From: Cranoglanis bouderius | Lineage: Eukaryota > Chordata > Actinopteri > Siluriformes > Cranoglanididae | Direction of reading: 5' to 3' | Length of the DNA stretch: 64,000 bases | NCBI GenBank assembly: GCA_023630585.1 | Contig: CM042565.1 | Coordinates: 4,761,513 to 4,825,512, forward strand | Shown: piece after piece, positions 1 through 14,000 of the stretch | Numbering within the stretch: position 1 is the stretch's first letter | How the letters are laid out: every line of letters starts with the position of its first letter | Program-made: the position numbers and the translations under genes | Notes under the pieces: generated by a model | Database searches by the model: none | What the model saw: the letters and a program-made list of their open reading frames with translations, nothing else | What the model was told of the DNA's origin: nothing

Positions 1-204
1 AGAGCTCTGTAAAATTACTTCCTCTCTGGACAAGCTCAAACTAGCCCTGTAACAAACTTCAAAGACGTGCTCCTTTATTGCTCTCTCCCACTGATTTGAC
101 AACTCGGTGTCAGGAGTGTGTCCTCACAACCTGGCCCCTCCCTCACTCCCTCCCTCCTCGTCACCCCCCAGTGCTTTTTGGATCATTGTCTTGCTGCGTG
201 ATAA

Positions 205-1000
205 AAGTTCCTCCCAATTAGATTGGATGCATTTCTCTGCATAGCAGAGAAGACGTTCCTGTAAACATCTCAATTGCTGCTACCATCGTTAAGTTAAGAG
301 ATGAGTGAGCCCGTTCGAGAAGCAGCTATGCAATCCCAAGCCATGACACTACCTCCACCATGTTTCACAGATGAGCTTCTATGTCTTGGATCGTGAGCAG
401 ATCCTTTCTTTCTCCACACTTTGGCCTTTCCATCACTTTGGTAGAGGTTCATCTCGGATCCAGAACTTTTCTGGCTCATCGCTGTATTTCTTAGCGAAGT
501 CCAATCTGGCTTTCCGATTCTTCCTGCTGATGAGTGGTTTGCATCTTGTGGTATGACGTCAATATTTCTGCTCTCAAAGTCTTCCTCGAACGGTGGATTG
601 TGATACCTTCACCCCTGCCCTGTGGAGGTTGTTGGTGATGTCACTGACTGTTGTTTTTGGGGTTTTTCTTCACAGCTCTCACAATGTTTCTGTTATCAGC
701 TGCTGCTGTTGTTTTCCTTGGCCGACCTGTTCCATGTCTGGTTGTTAATACACCAGTGCTTTCTTTCTTTTTCAGGACATTCCAAATTGTTGTACTGGCT
801 ATGCCCAATGCATCCCAATGCTTGTGCAATACCTCTGATAGATTTTCCCTCTGTTCTCAGCCTCAAAATGGCTTGCTTTTCTCCCATAGACTGCTCTCTG
901 GTCGTCATGTTGGTTTATCCGTTTCATTTTAACAAATTCAGTCTTCACAAGTGAAACCTAGGGTTCAAACTAAGAGTAGAAATACAGAGCTATTAATTCT
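205..1000 (-). mobile_element. Decayed Tc1-like element, transposase pieces
   Basis: Reverse-strand fragments include IRGIAQALG (helix-turn-helix), STGVLTTRHGTGRPRKT (GRPR-type linker) and WRKKGSAHDPRH with VKHGGGSVMAW. These are Tc1 transposase segments in order but in different frames with stops. The same family forms the outer element at 45205-49035. Confidence 0.75.
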
Positions 1001-1004
1001 TTAT

Positions 1005-1520
1005 TAATAATAATTATAATAATTAGTTACATTTATATAGCGCTTTTCTAGACACTCAAAGTGCTTTTCACATAGTATGGGGGGGGGATCTCCTCAACCA
1101 CCACCAGTGTGTAGCATCCACCTGGATGATGCGACGGCAGCCATAGTGCGCCACAACGCCCACCACACACCAGCTATAGGTGGAGAGGAGATGAGAGTGA
1201 TGTAGCCAATTCAGGGATGGAGATTATTAGGGGGTAGACAAGACATGATTGACAAGGGCCAATGGGGCAATTTCGCCAGGACACCAGGGTGATACCCTTA
1301 CTCTTTTACGAGAAGTGACCTGGGATTTTTTAAATGACCACAGGGAGTCAGGACCTCGGTTTAACGTCTCAACCGAAAGACGGTGCTCTTTTTACAGTAT
1401 AGTGTCCCCGTCACTATACTGGGGCGCTAGGACCCACACAGACCACAGGGCCATCTACTGGCCTCCCGAATACCACTTCCAGCAGCAACCTTATTTTTCC
1501 CCCGAGGAGGGAATTGATTA
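1005..1520 (+). repeat. Dispersed noncoding fish repeat
   Basis: The stretch starting near TACATTTATATAGCGC and running through blocks such as TTTAACGTCTCAACCGAAAG is a repeat type I associate with ray-finned fish genomes. The 90-codon open frame in it (1249-1521) is part of the repeat. The family name is not certain. Confidence 0.5.
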
Positions 1521-1554
1521 AACAATCAATCAAACAAACAGGGCACACCTGGGC

Positions 1555-1800
1555 AGCATGAAACACCTATCGGTCACGTGTTCCAATATTTTTGCTCACT
1601 TTAAAAATTTAAAAATGGGTGGGTGAAAACAAAAACACTTAACGCTCCTTTAACTGAATGAACACGAATCCCTACAGCCAGGTTCCAAAATCTAGTGGAA
1701 AGCCTTTCCAGAAGAGTGGAGGTTATTATAACAGTGAAGGGGGAATAAATCTGGAATGGGGCGTTCAATAAGCACATGACTGTGGTGGTCAAAAACTCCA
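1555..1800 (+). mobile_element. 3' end fragment of a Tc1-like element
   Basis: The block GGAAAGCCTTTCCAGAAGAG followed by GGGGGAATAAATCTGGAATG recurs almost unchanged at 17620-17695. Both are 3' ends of one Tc1-like family whose transposase C-terminus is legible in the second copy. Confidence 0.6.
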
Positions 1801-1809
1801 CTCTGGCAA

Positions 1810-2085
1810 CCAGCGAAAACGCAACTCTCTCGGGTCTCTCAGCCCAGTGTGTGTGTGTGTGTGTGTATGTGTGTCGTTTTAGTAAACTGAAGAAAACGGG
1901 TGCATTTTTAAAGTAATGCGCTCCTCCAGCAAGATGACCAGTGAGCGTGTTGTTCGCTTCCAAAGGATTTCACAAGTATCGGAAAGACAATAGTATGAAC
2001 CATCGCAAGCAGATCGGATAAAGACTCGCTGAACAAAGCGCGGTGGTGAGCTGGAGGAGGAAGAGGAGGAAGAGGAGGAGGTGTA
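1810..2085 (+). promoter_or_regulatory. mlxip: mlxip 5' UTR / probable promoter side
   Basis: The sequence directly upstream of the mlxip start codon becomes GC-rich and CpG-rich from about 2030, with a purine-rich GAGGAGGAAGAGGAGG stretch just before the ATG at 2086. No TATA box is obvious. A (GT)n tract lies at 1849-1875. The transcription start cannot be placed from sequence alone. Confidence 0.4.
1849..1875 (+). repeat. (GT)n microsatellite
   Basis: A run of GT dinucleotides with one GTAT interruption, about 200 bases upstream of the mlxip start. Confidence 0.9.
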
Positions 2086-5000
2086 ATGGCTACCCGGGCA
2101 CAGAGGCGAGTAGCTCCGAACATGAAGCGGGAGCAGCACGACGACGACTCCGACACCGAGGAGACACACCTCGGGCTCGGACTGAAGAAACCAGACGGCC
2201 GAGAGCCGCAGATCATCCACAGCGGTCATTTTATGGTTTCCACTCCTCATTTCGAGCATCCGCCGAAGAAAGGCTACGACTTCGACACCGTTAATAAACA
2301 AACTTGTCAGACTTATCACTTCGGCAAGGCGAGCGCATCCCACCTCTCCATCGACGCGTCTCTCACTAAACTTTTCGAGTGTATGACCCTCGCGTACAGG
2401 CGAGTTTATTACACCACACTTACAACTAAAAACAACCCCTGACACCTTTAAAAAAAACAACCTTTTGTTATGATTCGGGTGGAGAATGAGAGTCCCGGGT
2501 GTTCAGGCAGAGGATTTCTGTAAAACCGTATTAAATTTCATCCACAGACAAATGATTAGCTAAACTAGCTAGCCTCACCCCTGACACTCTTATATTACAC
2601 CAATAACATGTAAAAGCTCAGGGTTTGTCCACTTTTCGCGTTTATTTCCACTAACCAATAAGCAGTTTTATGTCCGGCGTAAATAAAGCTAGCTGTCTCG
2701 GCTAACTGACGCTAACCTTTTCTTAAACTTTAGAGTGACGCACGAGCGCCACGTTAGCGTGCTAATGCTTAATTAATCGTACATTAATAAATAAAGCGCG
2801 TAGTGTTTCTGCTATATACTTTTACCACAAAACCCGACTATATAAAACTAGTTATTTATGACGCTGTTTCTGACCTGTCCACAGTCAGACGGCTAGCTAA
2901 TTTCCTTAGCATATGGGCATGTGGTATAAACAGTGCTGCTGTTGTGTCAGGGCTCTTCCTCTCTCCGCTTTGTTGACCTGCAATTCGCTTGTAGTTTGAG
3001 TTTTATTTACTTATATCACGGCAGCTGATCTTGTAGTTGGACGATGATTCAGTGCCGGCATTGGGTTATAAAAATATAACATGGGCGTCTAATCATCGTG
3101 TCTTTTCTCTGCGTTATAATTATCACGCTTGTGTGTAATTAAAGTTCATTGTGCAGAACAAAAAATAACTCAAGGGCGTTGGGGTGTGTGTGTGTGTGTG
3201 TGTGTGTTTTGATTTGTGTGTTGTAAGCAGTTTGAAAGCATTTGAAATGCAGATATTTATGTGAGAGGTCAGAGGAGAATGTCCAGACTGACAGCTGGTA
3301 GGGTAGGGTAACATAAACAACCACTCTATACAGCCACTCTATACAACCACTCTGTACAGCCACTCTGTACAACCATGGTGAGCAGAAAAGCAGCTCAGAA
3401 CGCACAACATGTCAAACCTTGAAGTGGATGAGCTACAACAGCAGAAGAAAACATGAGGTTTCACTCGTATCAGCCAAGAACAGGAATCTGAGGCTACACT
3501 GGGCACAGGTTCACCCAAACTGGACAGCTTAAGATTGGAAAAAAAATTGCCTGATTATTATTTTTTTTTTCCCCCCAATCGTCAACTGCACAGTTTGGGT
3601 GAACCTGTGCCCAAATGTCAAGTTTTTGTGAAGTAAAAAACTGAAACTAAGATAAATCATGTCAGAACTTTTTCCACCCTCAATGTGAAATTACAACGTA
3701 TAAAAACTAATCAAAAACATTTATGGGGAAAAGAGGAAAAATAAAAAAACTTACAATAACCTGGTTGCATAAGTGTGCACACCCGTAAACTAATACTCTG
3801 TTGAAGCACCTTTTTATTTTATTACACCACTCAGACTTTTTTAATAAGAGTCTATCAGTGTGGCACATCTTGACTTGGCAATATTTTCTCACTGTTTCTT
3901 GCAAAAACATTCTAGATCCCTTGAATTGTGAGGGCATCTCCTGTACACAGCCTGCTTCAGGTCACCCCACAGATTTTTATTTGGAGTCAGGTCTGGGCTC
4001 GAAGCATTCGAGGTCATTCAAAAACATTGATCTTTTAGTTAAGCCATTCCTTCGTCGATTCGGATGTATGCTTTGGGTCACTGTCGTGCTGAAAGGTGAA
4101 ATTTCCTTTTGCTCTCTTTTCTCTGTATGTTAATGATGGCTTTCAGTGTTCCATGGTACATCTACTGTTTTGGAAATTCTTTTATACCCCTCTCCTGATC
4201 GAAACCTTTCGACGCTTATGCAACCAGGTTATTGTAACTTTTTATTTGTCCTGTTTTTCCCTAAAATTGTTTTTCACTTGATTTTTATACGTTGTAATTT
4301 CACAGGGTGGAAAAAGTTCCGACATTATATGTATGAAAACGCTTACATCTCTCTACTGCGCATGCTTAAATACGTAAGAAGCTTTGTCCCGCGTCATTTC
4401 CGTCAGGTTTTTCAGAACAAAAATTGGCCTCAAAGAATCTTAAATGATCTCAGATTTAATCAAAGAATCCTGAAGCCCTGAACTGTCCTGTATATATTTC
4501 CGTGAGTGGAGGGATGTATTGTATATAAAACACAGAAGGTCTATAACCTAATTTGGTCGGAAAACCCTAGAAAATCATTCCGCTGATGTTGTTTTTATAA
4601 AATACTCAGACGTACCGTGACGCACACTCCCGTTTGTTTAGATTCGCATTTAGTCAGTATGCTGTACAGCTCATTGAGTTTTGAGACAGGATTTATCAAC
4701 TGCTGGTTGACTGAATGAAACAATATCTATATAACTGTATAACTGTAGCCCCCGTATAAGTGTGTGTTCAATTGTGTGCGTGTGTATGTTGGGGGGAAAA
4801 ATAAGGCTTTCTGATTATGTTAGGACACTGTGCTAGAGGCAGTTTAAAAGTATGGAAAGTTCTTTGTGCCGTAGAGGAAACATGTGCAAGCACTCACACT
4901 TGCAGTTTATCATGTGACAGGAGATGCATGGCAAGGAAACCGGCTAAGACTGGAAGAAGAGTTCAGGGAAATGAAAAACAGCGTGCACAAGGACACGTGA

Positions 5001-8000
5001 TGAGAACTGAATATTTGTAAAGGGAAAAATAAACATCTGCAGTTAAATTAGTGCTTTAGAAATGGATTAGTTAAAGGTCTAAAGGTCCCATATGAGAAGT
5101 AAGAAGATTTATGGCTGTTCAACCATGTTCACTGATGCAAGATAATGTGCTTCAAAACAAACAGCGTAGAATTGTTGAATAGTCAGTCCAGGAAAAACTT
5201 TTTTGTAACGCTGTGCTGCGTGTTGTTGTTTTATCACCATCAGCGGGAGATTGGTGTCCCCAAAATGGAAAAACTTCAAAGGCTTGAAACTTCTTTGGCG
5301 GGACAAGATTCGCCTCAACAATGCCATCTGGAGGGCTTGGTACATTCAGTGTAAGGACTGTTGACCACACATTAACACCTTTTCAGCTTTGTTTCCTCAT
5401 CGTCAGTCTCATCGTTGCTTCTCATGAATTCATCTTGTGCAGATGTGGAGAAACGAGAGAACCCGGTCTGCCATTTTGTTACGCCTTTGGATGGGACCAT
5501 GGATTCAGGAGTCCATCGACCTGCAGAGGTGAGATGGTAGCGATGAATCAGTAGAGAGCTGGTTACGAATTGGGGTTGTCTTCAGACGGGGACATTTAGG
5601 ACAGCAGGAACGGAGAGAGCTTTTTTTTTTTTTTAGTAAATGCACAGGAATGGTGGTGCGTTGTGTATGAAGACCCCAGTAAGAGCTGGAGATATGACAA
5701 AAATATCATCACCATTCTCAAAAAAATGACACAATATGCATCATGTTCTTTAGGTTTGCTCACAATATTTTGCTTTGAACATTTTACAATTTTAAGTGCA
5801 GACTTTTACCATCGAATCAGCTGCGCCCAGTCAGTTATGGACAAACGTGACACATTACATTAATACTAATAACTCACATATACACACTTTAATAATCATT
5901 TTTTAATAGCACGTTTTTGTTTTTACTCTAAAACCGACTAAGCTGAGGCAGGCTTAGTGATCCTAAGAATCACTCCCTTACAGCTAAGTGAAGTACTCGG
6001 GTGATTACGGCAACACTGCTTTAAGAGGTCAGTAAGATACACCAGCGCTAAACCGTTTAGAGATTTTAATGCTAGCATTAGCTAGACTTTGTAGTTAATG
6101 AAGAGCTAAGTAGGCAGCCAGAGTAGATTAGCTAGATTCTCAGCATCATGAACAGCCAGCATGTCTTCTTTTGGCTTTGTAATGATGATGTGACATTTTA
6201 GGGACATTGCGCCATAGGGTTATGCCAAAGTCCTTTTGTTTTCAACGAATAGCTGTCAAACCGTAGCCTTATTTCAGGCACACTTAGTATCCGAGAATCC
6301 TCACTTCAGAATTTCCATTTATAGTGCCTTTATACCACTCAAGGCGATTTACAATTACAAAAATCTGGATGCATTTGGACGTCGTCTTACTCAAAAGATT
6401 CCTTACCCCCTGGACCCCCTTGATTTGTCCTTGAGATGAAACCTGTGAGAATCCACAATCTGATGAATACGAGTTTTCAGGAAGGGGAACCGAATTCCAG
6501 CTCTACATCGAATACACGGATTGTTCTCGTGTCCACGCTGTGCAGTGATGGAATGTATGCTTACGGTGGATTTACTTCTCATTGACCCATACAGGATGCT
6601 GATAAATAGATATTTACCTTGCAGAGGTAATTGCTCTTAATCGCCAGAAGTCACCAATGTTGTTATTAATATCATCATGTGTCTTCTAAGGCAATAGCTA
6701 CAGAAGGAAAATACTGGAAGAGAAGAATCGAAATTGTTCTCCGAGAGTACCATAAATGGAGGACATACTTCAAGAAAAGGGTAGGTCTCCGATTTAACTG
6801 TTTGAGGTACTTTGTGATCAGGTTTTTTTTTTTTTTTTAAGGTCCTAGGTAGGCCTCACATAGCCAGGATCTTGATTTTTGGTGCATGTGAGATTCTGGA
6901 CCCAGTGTCAAAATCCATATGAGTTGTAGTTACTTAGATATTATGTTTTTGACACAAAAAAAAAACAACAAAAAAAAAAAACATTTTTTTTTCCTCCAAT
7001 GTTTTTGCCTTGTAAAAAATAAATGTATGATATTTTGCATTGTATTACAAAATATTGCCGAGTGTTTTCATTTAGCCTTATTAATTGTATTATTTCCCAG
7101 TTACAGAAGCACAAAGATGATGATCTTTCCAGCCTGCTCAAGGTAACGCTATTGATTTTCTGCATCTCAGGTAGTAACATTGCATTGCCAAGATGCCTGG
7201 TAAAGGACAAAGGCATTATAGATTTGAAATTGTTGCAGATGATTAAGTTTATATGTAATGTATGCTTTTTTTTTTGTACTAAATACCTGCTTGTGTTGAC
7301 ATTTTAGTATTTAGTGTCTAACAGAGTGGTAATGCATAAGGGCTGAATGCAGAATAGTTTAAAGTCGAAGTTGAAAAATTTGACCTACAGTGGGGCCCAA
7401 AAGTCTGAGAGCACTAGTGAGAATGCTCCTGTTTTGTATCCTTTTCTAATTTAACGCAACAGTTTTCATTACAAATTATATTACCGACAACAACTGGAGT
7501 GAAAAGTAGAATCTTTGATTTATTTACATGAATTTCAGGGTTTCTTAGTATTTGGTACGTAAAACCTTATGATCCATTTTAGATCAGCTCCATCAGAGTG
7601 TCGTCTGAACACGAGCTTCAGTAGAAGAGATCAGACATGAGGAAAATCTGACCTTCTGTACAAAGCAGTTAACATGGTCAGGATCACACATTTGCTTACA
7701 TTTAAATAGGGACCTAGAAATGGTGCAGAATCTTGGATATTAAATATTCACTTTCACAGAACATTCACTTTCTTTGTTTTTAAATGTTTTCAATGTGGTC
7801 TCAGATTTTTGCACCCCGCTGTATATTTACTAGAACACATGAAAAGCTCCCCATTTGTAAAGCTCTTCATGTCAGCTGTAAGCATTTTGCCTGCACTAAC
7901 CTCGTTTGTCCACTAACCTGGCCTGCACTGTTGCATTTTTGCCCTCCCAAAGGGGGCAGAGGAGCAGTTCTCGCTTTTTGGCGAAGTGCATCCCGACATC

Positions 8001-11000
8001 CTTCGTATGCCCTTCTACCAGGACGATGAGGCAGCGGGGTTCACCCGCCGCGGCTCCTCTCGCAGGAGCCGTGACTCTCCCATGCCAATGGAGATGGACC
8101 CCATCTTCGACATGGATGTGCTCATGTCCGAGTTCTCGGACACGCTCTTCTCTACGCTTTCGTCTCACCAGCCAGTCGCTTGGCCTAATCCCAGAGAGAT
8201 CGGTAAGAGTGCAGTAACAAGAGTGCGTAGAATCTGCCAAGCTTCTCCACATGATGGACATGACATGACGTAATACAAATAAAGCTAACAGTTTGTAATT
8301 GGTGACCATTTGTAAGGATTGTAATTGATTCGTTCATTGATGCGTTACTCCCAGCACATGCAGGTAACGCAGACATGATCCAGCCTGGCCTCATCCCACT
8401 GCAGCCCAACTTGGACTTCATGGACACTTTCGAGCCTCTTCAAGGTTAAATCAGATCACATTCATCTTGGTCACTCACTTGGATGTGTTTTTTGCTGATT
8501 TGCTGGTGGATAATTGACCAGGATAGAGATTATAAGCTTGCTTGATCTGCACAGAAGGAGCAATATACACTTTATCAAACCTAAAACCTAGCTTTGAGTT
8601 CCATGAACTATATGGAGCTTGTTCTTGGTGTTAGATGTGATTAGAGTGCGCCGTCGTCAGTCGTTGAGTGTCTTAAGGGATATTTGGAAGTAGGGGTGTT
8701 TGCACATGGACGGGACATTTGGCCATGTTGTATGTTTTTCTGCATTTCTCCTTCTATATAATGCCCAATACCCAGCTCTTAATGTTATTCCTGAGGTGTT
8801 TGACGTAACAGTTTGACATACTGTCAGTGTGCTGCCGTGCTCATGTGACGTAATCCAATTGGCTGATTGACATCATATTTCTCTACTGGGAATTTGTACA
8901 ACAAATTTCTTGTATTGTTGTATGGTAGAACAAATTTAATACATCTCTGTAATATCGGTGACGCCTGAACATCACCAAGATTTCGAGGTTCTTGAACTGA
9001 GATGCTCCAAAAACTATGATATTCAGCTAAAAAAAACCCCAAGATATCAGTATTTCACGGCATAGCGTAACTGGTTTCCTGGTGAATTTTACGTATTGTG
9101 TTTGTGCCATACTTATTTAGTTTCCATATTATGAATGATAGGTTTGTTTCTTAGCCCAGCACTCACTCTAGTTGTTTGTTCTAAATAAAATAATTACTTC
9201 CTGCTTTTTTACTAAATCACCAACTTTATATAGCTTCATACTTCACGTTACTTATCATTACAGACGTCTAATTAAATCACACCAAGTCTGGCTAGTGTGT
9301 TTTATAATTATAGGTGCATAAGCTCCTCATTATCTCACTTCCTTGATTTCTCCTCTTAACCAGATCTGTTTCACACCCTGCGTCAGCCCTTCTACCCCAC
9401 AACCTCACCCACTGCCCCAACCACCTCTCCCTTATCCAGCAGCAGTAGCAGCACCCAAACACAGGTACCAGTGCTGCTCCAGATCCACACACTTTTACAC
9501 ACGCCTACAGTATCTCCCGTCCTAATGTTTACATTACAGGTGGCCTATCGGGCTCTAGAACAGGGGTGTCAAGCTCATTTTAGGTAACGGGCTACATTTA
9601 GTCCAATTTGGGGGGAAAATTGGGGGGATTTGGATTATTGCTCTGTTTTGCTCCCTAGTGGAATGACCAAGACTAGCTCTTTCTTTTCATATCTTTCAAT
9701 TCTGTTACATTCCACACAACAATGGTTTCTAAATTCATTTCGAGGGCCAGATTAAAACTTTTCTCATGTTTGACTCCACTGTTTGAAAATATCAATGGAA
9801 CAAACATACAGACTCACCTCTCCACCATATTGAAATGTGAAGGAATGTGAACAGGTTGGAGGTTTCTTTTCTTTGAGTGTTTATATCAGGATGAGTGTGA
9901 TGTATTAGTGTATAATACTAGACGTCGACCGATAGTGGAAAGATAAGTTGGGCAGAACCTGCCGATAACCGATGAATCAACCAATGTTTTCACTCTAGTT
10001 TTAAAAATCAACGATTAATTAAAATATTGCTGAATTTTATTACAATAATAAACAGTACTGACTGTACCATGAAAACATACTGTACTTACATTACTCTATA
10101 ATGTACTAGTGATTACATTATAGAGGCATACGTATTTGACACACTTAATATACAATGGGACCGCACTCTAACCAAGTCCTCTAACCTGTAATATAAGAAA
10201 AGGATCGACACAAATTTGGAGTGGACCAGCTACAAAGTATAATGCATTGAAAAATACTGTGTTCACTGTGTTTTTGCTCACTCTTTTGACGGCATATTTC
10301 TCTTCCCAGACTTCATTGTTATCTCCAATTAACTTGCCCTCGGAACTCTCCATCGCGTTGGCCCCAAGTCCTCCTTCAATACCCAGTCAAGACAGTATAA
10401 GCTCTGTAGGCCCTGCCTTCGAACAGGACTACATGCCACTTTTCACAGAACAAATGCCACCCTCGGTCACCTCGATCGCCGTCATGCCACCCCCAGCCCC
10501 CCGGCCTCCTCCGCCCTCTCACTCACTGCAGTGCCAGGCTGTTGGCGCTGTCCCTAGGAGCTCGTCTCCATCCACAGTCACGCACACTGGCCCTTCATCA
10601 GTGACACCCAGCACCATTGGCACCCACAGGTCAACCTTTGCCCTTTCACCCAGGCCTTCTCATCAAGTTCAGGCTCTCCCTTTGCCCCCCCAGCCTCCAA
10701 GCTTTGCCATGCCACGACTCATCCCGCCTGCCGGCTCTGCTAAAAAGAGCCGCCACGTGCCCATAGTCCCTGCTACTCCAGTTCCATCATCTCACCTCAT
10801 ACTGACAGGTGAGTGCCTTTGTCCACACCACGTTCAAAATATACAGTATACAGTATATACGCTGCTTAAATCAGTATTTATTAGGCCTTGTATCAAGGTT
10901 TCCCAGTTCTATTCCTGGACAAGTTTTGCACTGCAGATCCTGACAATATAGGGGTAAATCTGGACAAAAATGATTAAAAGAAAATTCCTCTTCTGCCATC

Positions 11001-14000
11001 CGTTTTAGCTGTCAGTGCAGAAAAATCCTGCCAAAATGCAAAGAAAAGTGAAGTAACTCAATTTGCATGTAAAAAATAAAACTGGCCGAGATGCAGATAC
11101 AGGGGCATCCGGTTTAAGCAGTCCCTTTATTGAATCTTTTCCTTATATGGTTAGTTCACAGGTTTATGCAAAAAAAAAAAAAAAAAAAAAGATTATAGAA
11201 ACACAATATTATGATGAATATGAGACGATGGATCAGAATGATTAGCCAAGAAAGGGGCTGTTGCTCAAATCATACCGAGCTTTGCGGAGCCCAGTGGCCT
11301 GTATATCTGTGATGTTGACGTTTTTTCTCCAGGACCTGCTGGTGCTGTTCTTGTCACTCCGTCCCACCTTAAAACCGACGTGGCCTCTACTGCTGGTGTG
11401 GTCATCACCTCCGCCAGTATTCCACGCGTAAGCCATCTCTTTCATCATTACCTTTGTAATTAAATTGTTTTAGACTGAGTTTTTTTTTTTTGTTGTTGTT
11501 GTTTTTTTACAGCCATCTCAGTTTCTGTTAAAGAGAACGCTCTTTTCACAGGGGCCTGGCTTCCATATTCTCCCGCCAAGTCAGAATTCTGCTCAGCACA
11601 TTGTGCCTAAAGAGGAAGCCACCTTATCTAGTAATAAGAGCTCAGTTCCAGCAACCTGTGCAGGTCAGAGGCAGTATTCCAATATTCTTCATTTTCAGAA
11701 GGCCAAAAGATCTGGGACCTGACTTCTGGACAAAAAGAGTTGTTTGATTTTTTTTTTCCCATTTCATATTTATGTTACACACCGTGTTCGCACTATTTTT
11801 CAGCGTTAGATGGGCGAACTTCGGGTCGAGGCTCACCGTTAGGGGCAGAGCAGGTTTCGAGCCCACAATCTCCACTCAACAGCTGCACCTCAGGCCTGGT
11901 CAAGAACGAGCCCAATCAGGTACATTTTCTTAGAGTCTTTATTTAGATTAAATGTGTATTATACTGTACTGCCAGTCTCCAAAGTAAATTTCATGGTTCT
12001 GTTAGCCACGTGTATTGTTTTTTGTTTCCCCCCCCCACATGGTAGCTGAATGGTGTAATGTGAATATGAAATGTTAATACTCAGCACCTGGCTATTGCTA
12101 TTATTAACACTGGTTGTAAAGAAATAGCATTTTAGGGCCTTTTAAAGTCCAAATTCGTATTAAATTGTTGCCTGAGATAATTGTATGAATATCTAGTTTA
12201 ACATTATTTTGGTATCAGATGCAGCATTTATTTTCTGTTCTTGTTCATCAGTCCATCTGTCCTTTGGCTCAACTACCAAAAAAAAAAAAAAATGCTGCAT
12301 GTGACTTAAAAGGAACGTCATGTTTAGTTCACTTCCTGCAGTCGGGTCAATTCAGGGTCGAATCACTTCCTCACTGCAATCAAACCGCGCTCACGTGGAA
12401 GTGGAACGAGATCACCTCACTCAGACCAGTTATTTTCGTCCATTCATTCATGCAATGCCAGTGCATTCAAATGGACTAAACCCTGCATATATGACAGCAC
12501 CCTTAGTCTAATCAGTGATGCACACATTCTACTTTCATCTAATTCTGGTTTTAGAGATTAAAGTATTAAAGTTTTTTCGTGTTGATAATGAGCTTGAGCT
12601 TTTTTTGTACGTTGTCTATCTGTTTATCTGTCTTTTTATTTATTTATTATTATTATTATTTTTAATTTTTTTTTTTAAAAATCAGAATCGTCGCGTGAAA
12701 CACAAATCGGCTGAGCAGAAAAGGCGATCCAACATCAACGTCGGCTTCAAGACGCTGTGCAGCCTCGTTCCCTCGCTCAAATCACAAGCAAATGTAAACG
12801 TATCAGTTATTTATTTATATTTGCATGCAAGTAGATATTGGCATCGGACCTTTGTTTAGGGAGCTACATAACTCTGGATAAACACAAATAATGTTACAGT
12901 TGCATATTCATACTGATACTTGATAATCAATGTTATCATAGGTTAATTATCTTGATAACTATATACTGATACTTGATGACCTGCTGATTGGTCTAGATAG
13001 GCTTTCTCCATTTGATTCAGACAAGGCAGAGTCTAACCATAAAAACAGAATCTTTAAGTTATCCCCTGTGATATCTACATGCACCCTGTGCTAAACATGT
13101 CGTCTGGTAAAGAATGGCACTATTGTTGAATGCAACTCTCCTGATGGTGGTAAAAAGAGAACAGTTTAATTAAATATAGGTCTTTTAACAATGGATATAG
13201 TGAAAGTCAGTTTATTAAGAACTGACCTGGGGTTCCTTTCGGACTGAAGGGTTTTTCCTCAAACTCCCACCAGGGTGCAGGGTGAAATATCTCCTATTAC
13301 TCATTACTGATTCTGCTTGTTCTACATGTGATATGACATTGTGAAATGTCTCAGCATGGGGTATGGTAGGGGTTAGCGATAAGACACAAATATGTCGCAA
13401 TTCTCAAAGACATTTCTACTATACAAAATATGCATCACAATATATAGGTTTCTTGTAAAACTGGCATCTGCTCATCTGCTCCCAGTCAGCATATAATTAA
13501 AATTTATTATAATTTTTTAAACATTTAAAATTTTATAAAAAGATATCCATAACTCAGAAAAGTGTATTGTGACCTAATTTATCACCATGTCCATATTATA
13601 TTTTCATATAGACCAGCTATAGTGAATGGTTTCTCACACATACAAAGTTATTAATGTTAGTAATGAATATAAATCTGTAAAAGGGTGTGTAACACCGAGT
13701 CTGTATTTCTCCTCTGTATTTGGCGTACCAGATCAGTAATGCTACAACCCTTCAGAAGACGGTGGAGTACATCGGAAAACTGCAGCAGGAGAGGCACCAA
13801 ATGCAGGAGGAGACGAGGAGACTGCGGGAGGAAATTGAGGAACTCAATGCGTCCATAAAGTATGTGTCATTATTTTAATGATCAGGATCTTAATTTGTCA
13901 CAGTAAAAAAAGAAATACCAGAACTTTGTTTCTCGTAAAATGAGAATAATAATAATAGGTTTTCAGTTCAGTTCAGCTTTATTTGTATAGCACTTATAAC

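Noticed and set aside
1879..2460. 193-codon reverse open frame over mlxip exon 1
   Set aside because: It is the antisense shadow of a GC-rich exon. It reads a Ser run from GGAGGA repeats and has no family features.
10247..10309. Upstream extension of the 10310-10808 exon to an ATG at 10247
   Set aside because: A clear polypyrimidine tract and AG precede 10310, and the joined phase with exon 8 fits. The extension is intron read-through.
12515..12685. Open frame leading into the bHLH exon
   Set aside because: It runs through T-rich intron and gives a hydrophobic nonsense stretch. The real exon starts at 12686 after CAG.
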